DNA of 64,000 bases from Chrysemys picta bellii (lineage: Eukaryota; Chordata; Testudines; Emydidae), in contig NC_088792.1 in assembly GCF_011386835.1 (NCBI RefSeq), positions 221,677,894 to 221,741,893 on the forward strand, read 5' to 3'. The translations under genes were made by a program, and so were the position numbers. This document shows positions 12,843-25,109 of the stretch, piece by piece. The notes under the pieces were generated by a model, which was not told the DNA's origin, searched no databases, and saw only the letters and a list, made by a program, of their open reading frames with translations. How positions within the stretch are numbered: position 1 is the stretch's first letter; the number at the start of each line of letters is the position of its first letter.

Positions 12843-13484
12843 CACGGAAAGATATACCTTTTCTCTTATATGGAGCTTTAGAAGATCCCCACTTAATTTC
12901 AGTATTACAAGAGTTATTATTGGAGTGAAAAATTTGTTTTGAACAAATACTGGTAACGGAAATCTATTATTAAAAATAGCTGGACATCTTTTTTGTCCAC
13001 AAATCTTGATGGATTATCAGTTAAAATAAATGTGATTTTTACCTAAAAAAGAACTGAGAAAAGATTACATGATTTGGCCCTTTGTAAATTTTACATTGCA
13101 AAGTATCTATTAACCTTTGTCCTTCAATCAGCCCCTCTTGTATCAGTTACTTACAAGTTGAAAATTGGTTTCCAGTTTGATTACAGGTAATTTTATAGCC
13201 CAGTTTCTAACTTTCGACATATTGCTAGAGGCAAGTCTCCAGTATATTTGTGAAGTACAGATTATCAATTGCTCTCCCTTCCTCATCAGACATTACTGTG
13301 AACTGCAGACTATTTCCCATCAGCTTTTATAACTCCTTAGAAAGGACAAATGCACCATTTTAAGTTATGAGCGATAGTTTACTTATCCCTTTGCCATAAT
13401 ACCAAATCAAGGAGCTATCCAATCAAGTTTGAAAAAAGCACATTTAAAATGGACAAAAACAAAACTTTTTTCTCTAGTGCAAAA
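12843..13484. other. Unassigned AT-rich DNA
   Basis: Nothing recognised. Confidence 0.5.
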
Positions 13485-13760
13485 TTAATCTGTGGAGAAT
13501 CCTGCCACAAGATACTGTAGAGTCAAGAATATTAAAAAAAAAATTAAACTCTTAAACACACAAGAACATACTCAGTTTTAAATTGATCCATGCTAGATCT
13601 GACAGGGATTAGAAGAATCCTTCCCTCTAGATAGATTATTCAATAATTGTGTATTACTGCAATTCTAGCACTTTCCTCAGACGCACCAGGAGGTTGGATA
13701 CAGGACTAGGTGAACCTCTGGCCTGATCCAGCATAGCAGTTCCTATGTTTCTATTTTCTT
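13485..13760 (+). mobile_element. CR1/L2-clade LINE 3' end fragment
   Basis: It starts with 'tgtggagaatcctgccacaa', a typical 3'-terminal coding remnant of these LINEs. It ends with CAGGACTAGGTGAACCTCTGG, CTGATCCAGCATAGCAGTTC and CTATGTTTCTAT. This ending differs from the ATTCTATG ending of the other copies, so it is a separate and older LINE family. Only the tail is present. Confidence 0.65.
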
Positions 13761-14269
13761 AAACAGCAATTGTTAATTCTTGCTGCGTTCTCTACATCTA
13801 GTTAGATGGCAACACTCTATATCATGGAAAAATGACTAAGGTTCTCTCTTCACAATTAAACCCCCCTGAACTGTGAGGCTATACCAATTGAGTGATTTCC
13901 CATGCATTTGAGAGGTAAGCGCATATTACGTTCAGATTTTTTTTTAACAAAGAACCTATACTGTTATATGACCATTAAGATTAAAATGCACATTTAAAAT
14001 AATAGGAGGTAGAAGAGTAACAATAAAAATAGCTGATTGGGAAAAGTAAGAGTTGTAAATTCATATACCTCCCACATCTAGCATCAGGCACAAGGGAAAA
14101 ACAAAAAGATATAAGCATAACTTTTCTAAGTAAAGCTGGTCTTCTCTAGCCAACATGAGAGAGTTAGGGACAAGGCATTTCTAGGGAGAGGCAACTGTCA
14201 AACAAAGGCAATTGTCCTCCAGCAATGGGCAACAGAAAGAACAACTGCACCGCACCTAAAGCGGGGCAA
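13761..14269. other. Unassigned DNA
   Basis: Nothing recognised. Confidence 0.5.
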
Positions 14270-15822
14270 ACATTGGCTGGGCTTGCCAAAGGAGGGCAGT
14301 AGTTGTGCTTTATGGTGGGGGTGGAGGGAATGAGGTCAGGACTGCTGCAAAAGATGAATGGTAGTCAGCTTTCTGGCGCTGACTCACCCTCCAGGAATGT
14401 AGGGGCTGAAGGCTATAAAGGTGCAAGCCCTGGGCATGGGAAGCCCCTTTCTTCCACACAGTAGGCAAGGCAGCTGCAGCCGCAGAGGGCAGAGAATCCA
14501 GCCTCATGAGGCCGCATAGCTTCAGGTGCACGAAGGAGGATGAGAGCAGGGAGAAGGGGAGCTAACACCCCACTGCCCCAGGTACAGGGAAGAACAGGCA
14601 GAGGCAGGGTGCAAGCAGCAATCAGAGAGGAGGAGTCAGCACGTGAAACTGCTCAGAGTGATAGAGTGGCCGGGCATTGGGAGGGAGGGGGAAGTTAGGG
14701 ACCTTAACTGTCTCATGTAGCAGCCGTGGTGCAAGGAGAAGTATGGGGGACCGGGTTGCAATATTTTCCTGCTGCAAGCAGGTTACTGCTGGGGGGAATG
14801 CACCTCCATGGGAAAGGGTACATGCAAACGCAGCACAGGGCAGTCCGAATGGAGCTCATGGTCTAGAAGGGGATCCAAGGGTAGGAGCATTGCAGCAAGT
14901 GCAGGGGGTTATTACCAGGATGGGGGTTGGTAAAGCCCAGGGTGGTGTGTTGGATCATCCAAGGCAGCCTCATGGACTGAGGGAAGGGGATGCTTGAGGG
15001 GAAGTATCCACGCATGCAGGTGGGCATGCTATGTTTGCTAGTGGGACAGTCCGCAGTGTTGTGTGGCAAGTGGTCAGTGAGGTTGTTTCTGCAGCATTGC
15101 AGGGCTTCCAGAGTGTATGAGATCACCCAGAACCAGGATGTTCTGCTCCACTGAACACAAGAAATGGGGGTAATGCTGATTCCAGGGATGAGTGTGATCG
15201 GCAGCAGACACCGTTTGGGGGGATGGTTGGCATAGGTGATACCCTGTCTTGCAGTGTGGCAATGGGTGGTGGTTGCAGGGGACTCAGCAAGGAGTGGGGT
15301 TTGGGCTCAACCTGTCCCTCCTCGAGTTACTTGTGGGGGACAGGAGTGGGCCTAGTGGGGTAATAACCCAAAGCAGTGGGAGTCCCAGAAGCCACGGCAG
15401 ACCCGCTTGGAGGGTGCACCCCCGGTGGGGACACTAATGGTATTACACAGACGCTGCAAGCTAATTTACAATTGTTGCAGCAACTTCAGGCATCTAGGTG
15501 TGAGGGGTCTGGATGAGATGACAGGGTAGGCCCAGCCTGGGCTCCAGTTAGAAAGGTAGGTGAGGCAAGCCCCCTGCATGGGTATGAAAGCCTGTATTGG
15601 GAATGAAGCCCCGGGCACATTTTGACTCACTGGCCGTTAGGAAATATAACTTCATGGAGTAAAGGCTCCTGGGGGAGCTGTGGGGGAGCAGGGCACTGTG
15701 GATACCCCTCCAGGCAGTCCCGAGTATGGTTATGCCAGTGTGGCTGACCTGATGGGAGTTCACCTGCTCAGTACAACTAAGGATAAAATCTGAGAGGCGA
15801 ATACATAGACATATTAGCCCTG

Positions 15823-16453
15823 TTGCACAGGGAAGTGTTGGCAGAGAGTAACCATGGGCAGAGCAAACAAAACGGGGAACTGCCCAAGCAGCCAAGGGTA
15901 CCTAGAACATGGGAAAATTGGGAGGCTACCTTCCATATCTATGCGGGTGTTGTAGTACAGGCTTACCCGGAGAGAAGCCCTGCCTTGTTTAAGTATATGG
16001 ACATAATCAGGCGGGCATGTATTATGTTTGGGGGCATATCCTGGTTTAATTATGATGAGCAGTTTCGATTAAGAGCAGCAACACAAACTGGGATCTGCTG
16101 TAGGGTGACCAGACAGCAAGTGTGAAAAATCAGGACGGGGGTGGGGAGTAACAGGAGCCTATAGAAGAAAATCCCCACAAATTGGGACTGTCCTTATAAA
16201 ATCAGGACATCTGGTCACCCTAATCTGGTGGGACATACTTTATCACACACTGTGGTTGGAGTGGATGACGCCAAGGGGGATAGGAGTCCACACAGACAGT
16301 GGCTTATTCATCCCACGGCAAGCTCAGGAGGGGCCCAAGTCACATCATAATATTTGCTGGTCATTTAATGATGGTGGTTGTTTTTGCAGCACCTGTACAT
16401 TCAGGCACGTTTGCAAGATATGTCCTGGGACCCATTCAGCCTGTTCTTGCTAG
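15823..16453 (+). pseudogene. Gag-like frame with Cys/His knuckle of the DIRS/Ngaro-like element, split by a MITE
   Basis: The first part (15823-16092) reads a tryptophan- and tyrosine-rich domain including ATFHIYAGVVVQAYPE, PALFKYMDIIRR and ISWFNYDEQFRLRAA. The reading resumes after the 122 bp MITE (16101-16222). At about 16340-16450 it shows a knuckle with residues CWSFNDGGCF, then C, FRHVC, C and H...C. The spacing resembles a CX-type zinc knuckle of nucleocapsid or gag proteins that precede RT in these elements. The likely ancestral role was RNA binding in a retroelement particle. The MITE and frame changes make it a pseudogene. Confidence 0.55.
16093..16230. mobile_element. 122 bp hAT-like MITE inside the gag-like frame
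   Basis: The element 16101-16222 has terminal inverted repeats TAGGGTGACCAGA and TCTGGTCACCCTA, exact over 13 bp. Flanks ATCTGCTG (16093-16100) and ATCTGGTG (16223-16230) form an 8 bp duplication with one mismatch, which points to a hAT-type origin. A TA duplication of the mariner type is an alternative if the outer TA bases are not part of the element. A similar end (TCTGGTCACCCTA) occurs alone near 42131-42143. Confidence 0.82.
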
Positions 16454-16626
16454 AGCGGTAAGGGATGATCACAAGGAGGAAACAGGACCGGGGGTGGCTC
16501 AAGGGCCAACCACAGGTTTGGCTTGGTTGGAACAGGCTCTGGGACACAGAACACAAGCTGGGGAGGGGGACGAGCTGGGGGTAGTGCAATGGGCACGGGT
16601 ACCAACGCCAGGTAGGCCAATCTGTT

Positions 16627-17500
16627 AAGGGTTCTCTATGGGTTACCCTAACAAGGCAGATGGGGCATATTTACTGTGGGATTTCGGATCCCCTTTGCGG
16701 GGAGTAGGACTCGTGTGATGTCCAAAAATTTAAAGTCAGTAACTGGGATGGGACATATTGTTCAAGAGAATTTTTCACTTGACCAGAGCTCAGGAGGGAA
16801 GGGTGGCTGGGCCATTTGACCAATTACCTATAGAAAACTTGAGTGTTCCCTGGGTTTGATCCCCAAGAAGACTCCAGGGACATACCGATTAATTCATCTC
16901 CTGTCGTACCCACGAGGTGGCTTTGTTAATGATGGGATAGACCTGGCGCTGTGTTCCATGCACTATTCCTCCAGTGACGAAGCCGTGCGTATGGTTAGGT
17001 CTTGTGACCCGGGGGCATTAAGTGCGATATCAAGTCTGCTTTTTGACTGTTGCTGGTGCACCCATTGGACTTTGACCTCTCAGGTTTCTTTTTTGAGGGA
17101 CAATTTATTCTGACAAGGCTATGCCCATGGGTTGTGCAGTATCCTGTTCAGCATTTGAAAAATTTAGTACAATGTTGCACTGGGCAGTGGTGCAGGCAGC
17201 AGGACTATGCCAAGTAGTGCATTATTTGGATGATTTTTTGTTTTCAGGACGGGCCGAGTCAGATGAGTGTATTCACCTGTTGGACACATTTCAAGTTCTG
17301 GCTAAACAACTGGGGGTACCCCTAGTGGAAGAAAAAACAGAGGTCCCTTCCACTACATTGACCTACGTGGGAATCGATCTGGACACCAGGGAGGGCATAT
17401 CGCAGCTCCCTCCGGATAAGCTTCAAGAGCTACTAGAATTGCTCAAGAGAGCATTAAAAGCCAAAAAAACTCATACTGCGAGACCTGCAGTCTAGTCTGA
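16627..17500 (+). pseudogene. Reverse transcriptase of the DIRS/Ngaro-like element
   Basis: Reading across frames gives GYPNKADGAYLLWDFGSPLR, then IPKKTPGTYRLIHLLSYPRG and VNDGID (about 16850-16945). The next part is the palm, MPMGCAVSCSAFEKFSTML (17121 on), and the catalytic motif HYLDDFLFSG (about 17220-17250), with both aspartates intact. YVGIDLDTREG follows. The 124-codon frame 17121-17495 is the longest clean piece; the part before it is frameshifted at about 17040-17120. The LPMGC...YLDDFLF arrangement is that of DIRS/Ngaro-type RT rather than CR1 or retroviral RT. It is inactive because of frameshifts and stops. Confidence 0.72.
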
Positions 17501-18130
17501 GGCACCTGAACTTTGCCTGCAGGGTTGTTGCCCCAGGGAGGGCATTTTGTGCCCGGATGGCAGTGGCGACAGCAGGCATAGCCAGGCCACACCATTACAT
17601 ACGAGTCTCTAGAGAGATAAAGGAGGATTTTAAGGTGTGGGAATATTTTTTGAGTCACTTCAATGGGGTATCATTGTGGAGGGAGGAATGGCTGTTACAA
17701 GAGGATTTAAAAATCCATTCGGATGCTGCAAAGGGTACAGGTTTCATGGTGTTTTATCAAGGCAGGTGGTGTGCCCAGTAATGGCCTGCCATCTGGATGC
17801 AAAACAGGGTTGTGTGCGATGTGACTTTCTTCGAATTTTTCCCCATATTAGTTGTAGTTATTTGGGTGCTTCTGGTGCGTCAACATGGTAATAGCACAGG
17901 TTATCAATCGCCAAACTTCTAGATCCCACAGGATATTGAAGTTGGTAAGGGCATTTGTTCTACAATGTTTAAACCTCAACATCTGTTTTTCTTCCAAGCA
18001 CATGCTGGGCATGGAATGGCATAGCAGACGCCTTGTCTCATTTCCAGTTTGACAGATTTCATGAGCTTGCACCAGGAGCTAGCAACGAACCTGAGCAAAT
18101 GCCGCTGGCTCTATGGAAACGCAGCATATG
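17500..18130 (+). pseudogene. RNase H-like region of the DIRS/Ngaro-like element
   Basis: Downstream of RT the text reads a 'LNFACRVVAPGRAFCARM'-like block (17509-17560), RPHHYIRVSREIKEDFKVW, and then the RNase H core IHSDAAKGTGFMVFYQGRWC (17712-17775). After a decayed stretch it shows HMLGME...ADALS-like residues and FDRFHELAPGA (about 18000-18075), the usual end of RNase H in this group. The ancestral role is removal of the RNA strand in reverse transcription. It is broken by frame changes near 17780 and 17890. Confidence 0.62.
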
Positions 18131-18756
18131 ATGTAGTCGGTGGCATGGAGATTCTTGGCTCTGGGCACATAGCTGAGTTATGCAAGAAGTTGTTTTTTAA
18201 TGAGTTCTTTCGATTTAAGGCTCCAGAGTGCTGGTCACCTATACTGCCCACTGCAGAGAGTGGATGTTGCAGTACCTGGTCGAGGACAACCCAACAGCTG
18301 GTGCCCCTTGACGATCCTGGCATGGTGCAAGGGACAATGGGACCTTTCGGGAGAATGGGACTTCACCTATCGGGGCTGCTATACGAAAGGCCATTGGGAG
18401 ATGTCTGGGAACCCGACTGGGTTGGGAGGGAGGCAGCCAAGCAAATTACTGGTGCCTCCTTGTGGGGATGTCCAGTGCAGGTACTCCATAGGGAAGGCAT
18501 CCAGCGACCAGCTAAATGGCCTGGTAAAGGACTTAAAAGGAGGTGCTGGATAAAGGAACAGAATGGGGGAGGAGGGTTAGGGACTCCTATGATTGGTAAG
18601 GCAGGGAGTTAACCCTCCCGCCCTTCCCCCCATTCTCATAGCCCACCTTAACCCTCCTACAAGGGGGGTGGATGGTAAGGTCCAAGCCGTGGGCTGGCTG
18701 GGGGGACCTGGATGGAAAATGAAGTGGGGGCTGTTGAAAGCCCGGGTAATGATTTG

Positions 18757-18824
18757 AATAAACATGGATTTGCCTGCACTGTACACTTAATATGCTGGGT
18801 AGTCCCAGACCTCTATATAATAAA
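18757..18824 (+). terminator. Two AATAAA polyadenylation signals at the retroelement 3' end
   Basis: AATAAA occurs at 18757-18762 and 18819-18824. The second is in ATATAATAAAGTTGCGG and is followed by a T-rich 'ggtctcttgtctttctttcg' stretch, a plausible downstream element. The position after the RNase H remnant fits the end of the retroelement transcript. Confidence 0.5.
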
Positions 18825-18850
18825 GTTGCGGCCTGATTAAAATCCATATC

Positions 18851-20861
18851 AAGGGTCTCTTGTCTTTCTTTCGGTATATGCAGACAAATAAACAATATTA
18901 GTTAAAATCTCTGAGTAGGCCAGTCCTCTTGAGTATATTAAACAGTTAGAGTCTCTTACGCACTTTGCCTCCTGGTCTAGGAAGGTCTAACTTTGTTGCC
19001 TTACTGGAGTAGAAGAGAAAGAAAAGACTTCTCTCAGAAGCCCTAAGCTCCTACCCCTTCCTGCCCGTGCCCTGTTCAGACCAAGTGGGATTCCTCCCAA
19101 ACATGCTGAGCTACTTTTCGGGGATAGGGGAAGGCTCCCTGCCTTATTACCTTTGGAGGCAGTGCAGTTCACCCTCCTCAGCCCACTGTAGGGTGGCATA
19201 TGGATATGTGAAAAAGATGGGTCACTCGAGGGTTTCTTTGTTCTTTTAAAACAGCATTCCTTCCCTGCCCCTTCCAATTTGTGCACACTTAATTGAGTTA
19301 TAAGACATTTAACTTTAAATGTGAAAAGCTTATATATTGTCAAAAGCTATAAAATTAATAAGTCCTTGTTTAATTTTACAAACATAGCCAAGGATAAAAG
19401 ATATCAGGTATAGTTAGGATACAGAGGTGAAATATACATATCAATGTTGTAAAACAGGGCCTACAGGCTGCAGGCCTATAAGATATTTAAGCTTAGCCAA
19501 ACAAGGCCTCAGGTTGACATGAGTAGCTAACTGATGTTTCCCTATGTCACAAGATGAAAGAGTTACAGTAACAAATATATTAACTGCAGATACATGGGAA
19601 ATATAGATTGCAATGTTCCAACTAAAGCTGGTTAGAATATTTTGGGGAATTTTGCAGACAGGGTGTCAGCAAAGTGCTAACTATAAGTTATGGTGATTGA
19701 CTGACATAAATGTTAATGAGTATAAGGAGAATTAACCAGTTAGCATCTGAAAAATAGGGCACCCCAAATTTAGTGGGGTGTGGAAAAGGGACTAAAACCA
19801 TTATGAATATGCATACAGCACAGTGCGTGTCAGCATAACACCTAATAGCTGTATGCTGGCCTTGTGACATGGAAGATGCCAGGATGACAACCACAGGTGA
19901 TAATGAAGAAGATGATGATGAGGAAGATAATGACTGACACTCTTCGGTTCCCAAATGGGAGATGTGAGAGATGCTAGTCATATGGCTAAACTGTTTGTAC
20001 ACTTTGTACTATCTGCTATTGTATTTCAGTGTTTGTGGGATTGTTTATCTGCTTAGTGCATTTGTTAATATAGGGACTGGTGATAAACTGCAATTGTTTT
20101 TAGTGTGCTCCACAGGTCTCTCATTCTAATAACATTGGTAATAATCTTCCTGATGCAGTAGCCATTCAGGAGACTGAACCCCTACTGACCACCATGGTCT
20201 AAGAAATTAACCAATAATCAATATACCAACCCATCAGTTAGACTACATAAGTGGACAACTTCTCATCATATTCATAAAATAAATTTTTATTTTTTTAAAA
20301 AAGGTTGGAATTCTGTGGAACTTGCCCAACCAACACCACCACTGGCAAGTTTTTATAAAAGATACAAAACACTTCATTAATTCACTGGCTCTCTTAATTC
20401 AACTAGTCTCTCTCCTCTACAGTACAAATCCCCACAAAACAAAACCAAGCTGAATGCTGACCTCACATAAAACATCAAACAAACAAACACACACATTTTT
20501 AATGCTGAATTGGAAAAAATTAAGCAATAGTTTAAATATCATTTGAGATGAAACGCAATGCATTTCCAATTCCACTTTACATACACTAAATTTAATTATT
20601 TAAGACAGAAGGTTATTGAGACCAGAATATTTTGTTTTATTTATTTGGTGGATTCATTTTTTCAATTAAATCAAACATTTAGATTTTCAGCTTTAAAAAA
20701 AAAACATTATTGGAGTAGATCAAGACACAAGATAGACTGAGAAGGTTGAAAAAAATAAGGCAAAAATCTACAAATCTGATCTCTGCATTTTATTAAGGAC
20801 ATTATTTTTACACTTTTCCAAAACTATTGATAACAAAGATTCTTTAAAAATATTAGTAAAA
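18851..20861. other. Unassigned DNA
   Basis: No coding motif. At 19900-19935 a GAAGATGATGATGAGGAAGA-type purine tract gives a serine run on the minus strand, which is low complexity. The stretch 18960-19260 is GC-richer but shows no element ends. Confidence 0.5.
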
Positions 20862-20925
20862 TCTTCACCTCATTGAAGTCAATGAGAGTTTCACAATTAA
20901 CTTCAATGGAGCCAGGATTAAACCT
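20862..20925. repeat. Interspersed palindromic repeat (CATTGAAGTCAATG type)
   Basis: CATTGAAGTCAATGAGAGTT is followed about 20 bases later by AACTTCAATGGAGCCAGGAT, so the two halves are near inverted copies. This arrangement is common as a dispersed repeat in sauropsid DNA. No ends or target duplication can be set. Confidence 0.5.
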
Positions 20926-22115
20926 ATCATTGGTTGTTTAAATCAAAGCCATCTTATGAAGATTTTTCAGTATTCCTAAAATGAACTGTACAGTCCATTA
21001 GTTCCCATCTTTCAGTGAATTATGTGCAAGCAGGTCCCTGTGTCAATATGGAGCCCCCATTTTAATGGAGCTCCAGGTAGGAGCATGGACCACATTGCAA
21101 GATTGGGGCCTTAGTCTGCTAACAGAGATCCCTAACCCTCTAGTTGCCTTTCTGGTAGGACATCTTGCTTCTCTCTTTCTCACTATATATACTTTTTACT
21201 ATCATACGCTAGATCATTGATAAATGTTTCTGAAATAAACTCATTTTAAACAAGCAGAATCATTCTGTTAATGGGATAAGCATAGCTATAGCTCTCTCCT
21301 GTTTCATCTCACCCCTTTCCTTCTTTATAGACAAGTTCCAACCAAATACCTGTTGTTGTTTTTGTTTGTTTTGTTTTTTGCTATCTTGCACTTTTTCAGC
21401 TCAAATATAAAGGTTTTTATTGCTTCCCCTCTAGGTAATACAAGTTGTCTGCCTCTTGTACAGCGATGAATGCTTCCTACCTTTGTTATATGTTCAGCTT
21501 CCTTCCTCGGGTAAAGTGGTGGATTTTAAAACAGCAACAGTCAAATATTTTCATTTAAAATTTTGATGGATCAATGAGTATTTTTTCTAATGCCAAGTGA
21601 CCCTACTGTAGTCTGTTTTATATTACTTACTATCCACCTTTCAGGAGCAAGAGTGTGATAGTTGGAATTTTGCATGTATAAAATATCTTGCAGATTAATT
21701 CAACAGTTGCCATTTTTACCCAAATGTGGGATTAAAAAATGTCAACTAAAAATACAAACACAGCCATTTTCATTTAAATAGACCCGTAGATTATATTTAT
21801 CTTTTGAACAAAGGTTGGAGTTACAACAAATTTGACTTTGGAGCAGCTAGTCTCTAAGACTTTGTTTACTTAAGCAGGTGCTTAAGTGCTTTGTTAGATG
21901 AGATTATTTATGTTTAAAGTTAAGCAAATGCTTAAAGGCTTAATAAGTGTGTGTATATATTAGAAATGCTTTGTACAGGCAACTGCATATCTAACTTGTT
22001 TACAAATCAAGATTTATTTGCAAGCTGATATGGTAAAAATGTTGTATTCAATGGTGGGAATTAAACACAAGAAGAATCAAAAATGACCAATTTAAAACTT
22101 TTACTATGCAATGCT
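20926..22115. other. Unassigned AT-rich DNA
   Basis: At about 21860-21950 'aagcaggtgcttaagtgctt' and 'aagcaaatgcttaaaggctt' look like an old dispersed repeat. Nothing coding. Confidence 0.5.
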
Positions 22116-23156
22116 GTAATTATTAGGGCTGTTGATTAATTGCAGTTAACTCACACGATTAACTCAAAAAAATTAATCGTGATTTAAAAAGTTAATTGCT
22201 ATTAATCGCAGTTTTAATTGCACTATTAAACAATAGAATGCCAATTGAAATTTATTAAATATGTGGATGTTTTGCTACATTTTCAAATATATTGATTTCA
22301 AAACAGAATACAAAGTATACACTGCTCACTATATTATTTTTTATTACAAATATTTGCACTGTAAAAAGTGATAAACAAAAGAAACAGGTATTTTTCAATT
22401 CACCTCATACAAGTACTATAGTGCAATCTCTCGTGAAAGAGCAATTTACAAATGTAGATTTTTTTTTGTTATATAACTGCACTCAAAAACAAAACAATGT
22501 GAAACTTTAGAACCTACAAGTTTATGCAGTCCTACTTCTCATTCAGTCAATAGCTAAGACAAACAAGTTTGTTTACATTTACGGAAGATACTGCTGCCCA
22601 CTTCTTATTTACAGTGTCACCAGAAAGTGAGATCAAGCATTCACATAGGACTTTTGTAGCCGGCATTGCAAGGTATCTACATGCCAGATACACTAAACAT
22701 TCATATGCCCCTTCATGCTTTGGCCACCATTAGAGACGACATGCTTCCATGCTGATGATGCTCATTAAAAAAAAAAATGTGTTAATTAAATTTGTGACTG
22801 AATGCCTTGAGGGAGAATTGTATGTCTCCGGCTCTATTTTACCTGTACATAATTCTATATTTATAAGTTCAACTTTCATGAGAAAGAGGTTGCACTACAG
22901 TACTTGTATTAGGTGAATTGAAAAAATACTATTTCTTTTGGTTTTGTAAGCATAAATAAATATAAAGTGAGCACTGTACACTTTGTATTCTGTGTTATTA
23001 TTGAAATCAATCTATTTAAAAATATGGAAAACATCCAAAATATTTAAATAAATGATATTCTATTATTGTTTAACAGTGCGATTAATTGAGATTAATTTTT
23101 GTAATTGTGCGATTAATCACAATTAATTTTAATCGCTTGACAACCCTAATAATTAT
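22116..23156 (-). mobile_element. hAT transposon derivative with long inverted arms, copy 1
   Basis: The element 22124-23148 starts TAGGGCTGTTGATTAATTG and ends TTGACAACCCTA. Flanks GTAATTAT (22116-22123) and ATAATTAT (23149-23156) form an 8 bp duplication with one mismatch. The inverted similarity is not limited to the tips: left 22124 to about 22475 pairs imperfectly with about 22830-23148, giving arms of some 300-350 bp. Between them lies a remnant of the transposase C-terminus on minus. Arms are AT-rich with repeated ATTAAT/ATTAATCG units. The whole is a fold-back-like deletion derivative of an autonomous hAT. Confidence 0.85.
22535..22730 (-). pseudogene. hAT transposase C-terminal dimerisation remnant, copy 1
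   Basis: The minus strand reads, with stops, a block like YLARRYLAMPATKVLCE followed by SLSGDTVNKKWAAVSS and VNVNKLV. This is the hAT C-terminal dimerisation pattern (…PATS...CERLFS.AG.....R..L.P), in which the transposase pairs with itself. The parallel stretch at 33977-34137 shares the same line of residues. Stops and the missing catalytic core make it inactive. Confidence 0.68.
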
Positions 23157-23168
23157 ATTGTTGACTAA

Positions 23169-23252
23169 TATATGCTCGCTAGCATATATACATATCATAT
23201 TCATAATATATATAATCCACACCATATACATACACACACACACACATATTAG
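23169..23252. repeat. TA/CA-rich low-complexity tract
   Basis: ATATATAC, CATATCATATTC, ATATATATAA and a (CA)n run form a simple-sequence tract directly right of the hAT copy. Confidence 0.8.
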
Positions 23253-24949
23253 TATGCATTAAGTGCAAATAGCATTAAGCACAGATATTATAGCAGTTAC
23301 ATGGCCTAAATTGGTCTATGATTTTTATATAGCCCCACTCACTTATGCCAAGTATCCCATAACCCCTGGCATTCACTGAAGTAAGTTTTGACATGAGCAA
23401 ATAGGAAAGCTGTCAAGATCAGGACAGATGAGAGCTTTACCACAGAAGTAGATGGAGAATTACTCTCACAGGTCTATATTGAGAACAAGATATATGATTG
23501 TTCTACCCTAGTATGAACCTGGGAGGTGGCTTCATGCCATTTAGTACCTGAAATGCTCACGCTCAGAACAAAAAGATAGGAGGTACACCAGGGCACCAGA
23601 AAAACAAGGTAGAAAGATGATTGATTAAATCTGTTTTCAGATGACGTAAACAGCACCTTTTACTTATAAATAGGTAGGTTATACATTGGGAGGGCATAAA
23701 TAGGGTATACATAGCAACTTTCAGTTTCAGGGACTTTGATGAGAAAATATAATATCAATATATTAAGAGCCAAGAACTAAAGAAATCTGAAAGTGGCAAT
23801 TTGTAGTTTGTTTCACAATTAAAGTTATACAGAATAACAAATCTAGAAAGGGTAGGCTATTGAAAAGGAGCATAAGATTAGTTGTAATTAATTCTCCTAC
23901 ACCTCAGTTCTCCTGACAATCAGTAACAACAACAAAATCAGAGAAACTTTTTAGCTACAAATCTCCTCAATCTAGTTTCCTATCCATCTGAAAATGATTA
24001 CAGCAACAACTGTTTAATCAAGCCTGCCAGTCATCATCATTAGTTAAGTAAGACGTAAGCACATTCAGAGTCTATAATGCTTCATACTATATGTATATTT
24101 CCCCCAAACTAATATTTCCAAGGTGTTGCTATTATTATTTCTTTGTGGCAGGTTTGCCTTTCAGGGATTGGTAGCAAATACCAGCTAGTTCAAGAGTTTG
24201 TCAACAATTTTTTCTTCCCCAAATACTACAAATCAGCGGAATCCACTAATCAGCCTCCTCAAAAATAGCAGGTTCACTCTGAGCTAGATTTGGCCACTTA
24301 AACACAGCATTTAATAAGGGGACGTGCAGAAGTACACTGCTGTAAGAAGTATTCTTCCTCAGCAATAGCTCCCAGAGTTCACTACATGCCTACTGCTGTA
24401 TCCTTTTGTGTGCTGCAATCCTCTGTACCATGCCCCCCTCTTGCCATTTGGGATGCTGTCTGACCCCAGGTTAGTAGGGCTGGGGCAGTCCTTGTGCAAC
24501 TCTGAAGAGCACAGAAGCTGCAATTCTGCCTAACCACTACACTGCCTTTGCAAGGGTAGGAAACATTCCTTATATCCATACTCCCGGTACAAATGTACCA
24601 TCTTTTCTGTAAAAAAAGAAAGGGAAACCTGGAAGAACATATAATAGGTACTTACCAGCTGGAAGAGAGAAAAATGCAGCTGCTAATAAAATGGCTACTT
24701 TAGGGCTGCAGCTGCGTGGCTCTGCCAGATTTAAAGGACAAGCCCTAGAAAGGCATGCTGGGAAAAAAATATTTGTTTTAGAGGCCAAGCCTGCCCTGGG
24801 GAGAGCGAACAGGGACCAGGAAGTCACCAGGGAAGGTGTTGTGTCTATATTAGTTCTAAGTGTTAGGGCTAGACAGAATCTGCCCTGTAATGAGGATGAT
24901 TGCTAGGGAAAATATTAATAATTAAGGCACAGAGGGTTAGATTCAGCAG
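23253..24949. other. Unassigned DNA
   Basis: Nothing coding or repetitive recognised. Frames of 60-85 codons at 24382-24906 lack domain motifs. Confidence 0.45.
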
Positions 24950-25109
24950 GGGAATTAGGCACCTACCTCTCTTTAGATCACTGAAGTCTGACATTTAGGT
25001 TGCCTAATGCTTTGGGTATCTATGGACTTTAGACACCTGAAATTCCACCGGTAAGAATTCACACAGCCTGTGAGAAAAACTAGATCTAAATCCCCATCTG
25101 CTTTGTATG

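Larger units (their letters stand above)
14270..18850 (+). mobile_element. Decayed DIRS/Ngaro-like retroelement (approximate limits)
   Basis: A GC-richer block holds, in order, a gag-like frame with a zinc knuckle (15823-16453), reverse transcriptase (16627-17500), RNase H (17500-18130) and a 3' region with two AATAAA signals (18757-18762, 18819-18824). The residues resemble tyrosine-recombinase retrotransposons (DIRS superfamily, Ngaro-like) known from vertebrates. No tyrosine recombinase domain can be read, and no split terminal repeats were found. The limits are set by change of composition at the left (about 14270) and by the last polyadenylation signal at the right. Many stops and frameshifts show that it is inactive. 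Confidence 0.6.

Noticed and set aside
12731..12928. Frame with YIYIYIHTHTHTH run
   Set aside because: Translation of the TA/CA microsatellite.
18049..18612. 187-codon plus-strand frame as a separate gene
   Set aside because: It is off-frame relative to the RNase H remnant text and shows no recognisable domain; best seen as a chance frame in the retroelement 3' part.
19688..20002. Frame with a serine run (104 codons, minus)
   Set aside because: The run is the antisense of a GATGAT/GAAGA purine tract; no other feature.
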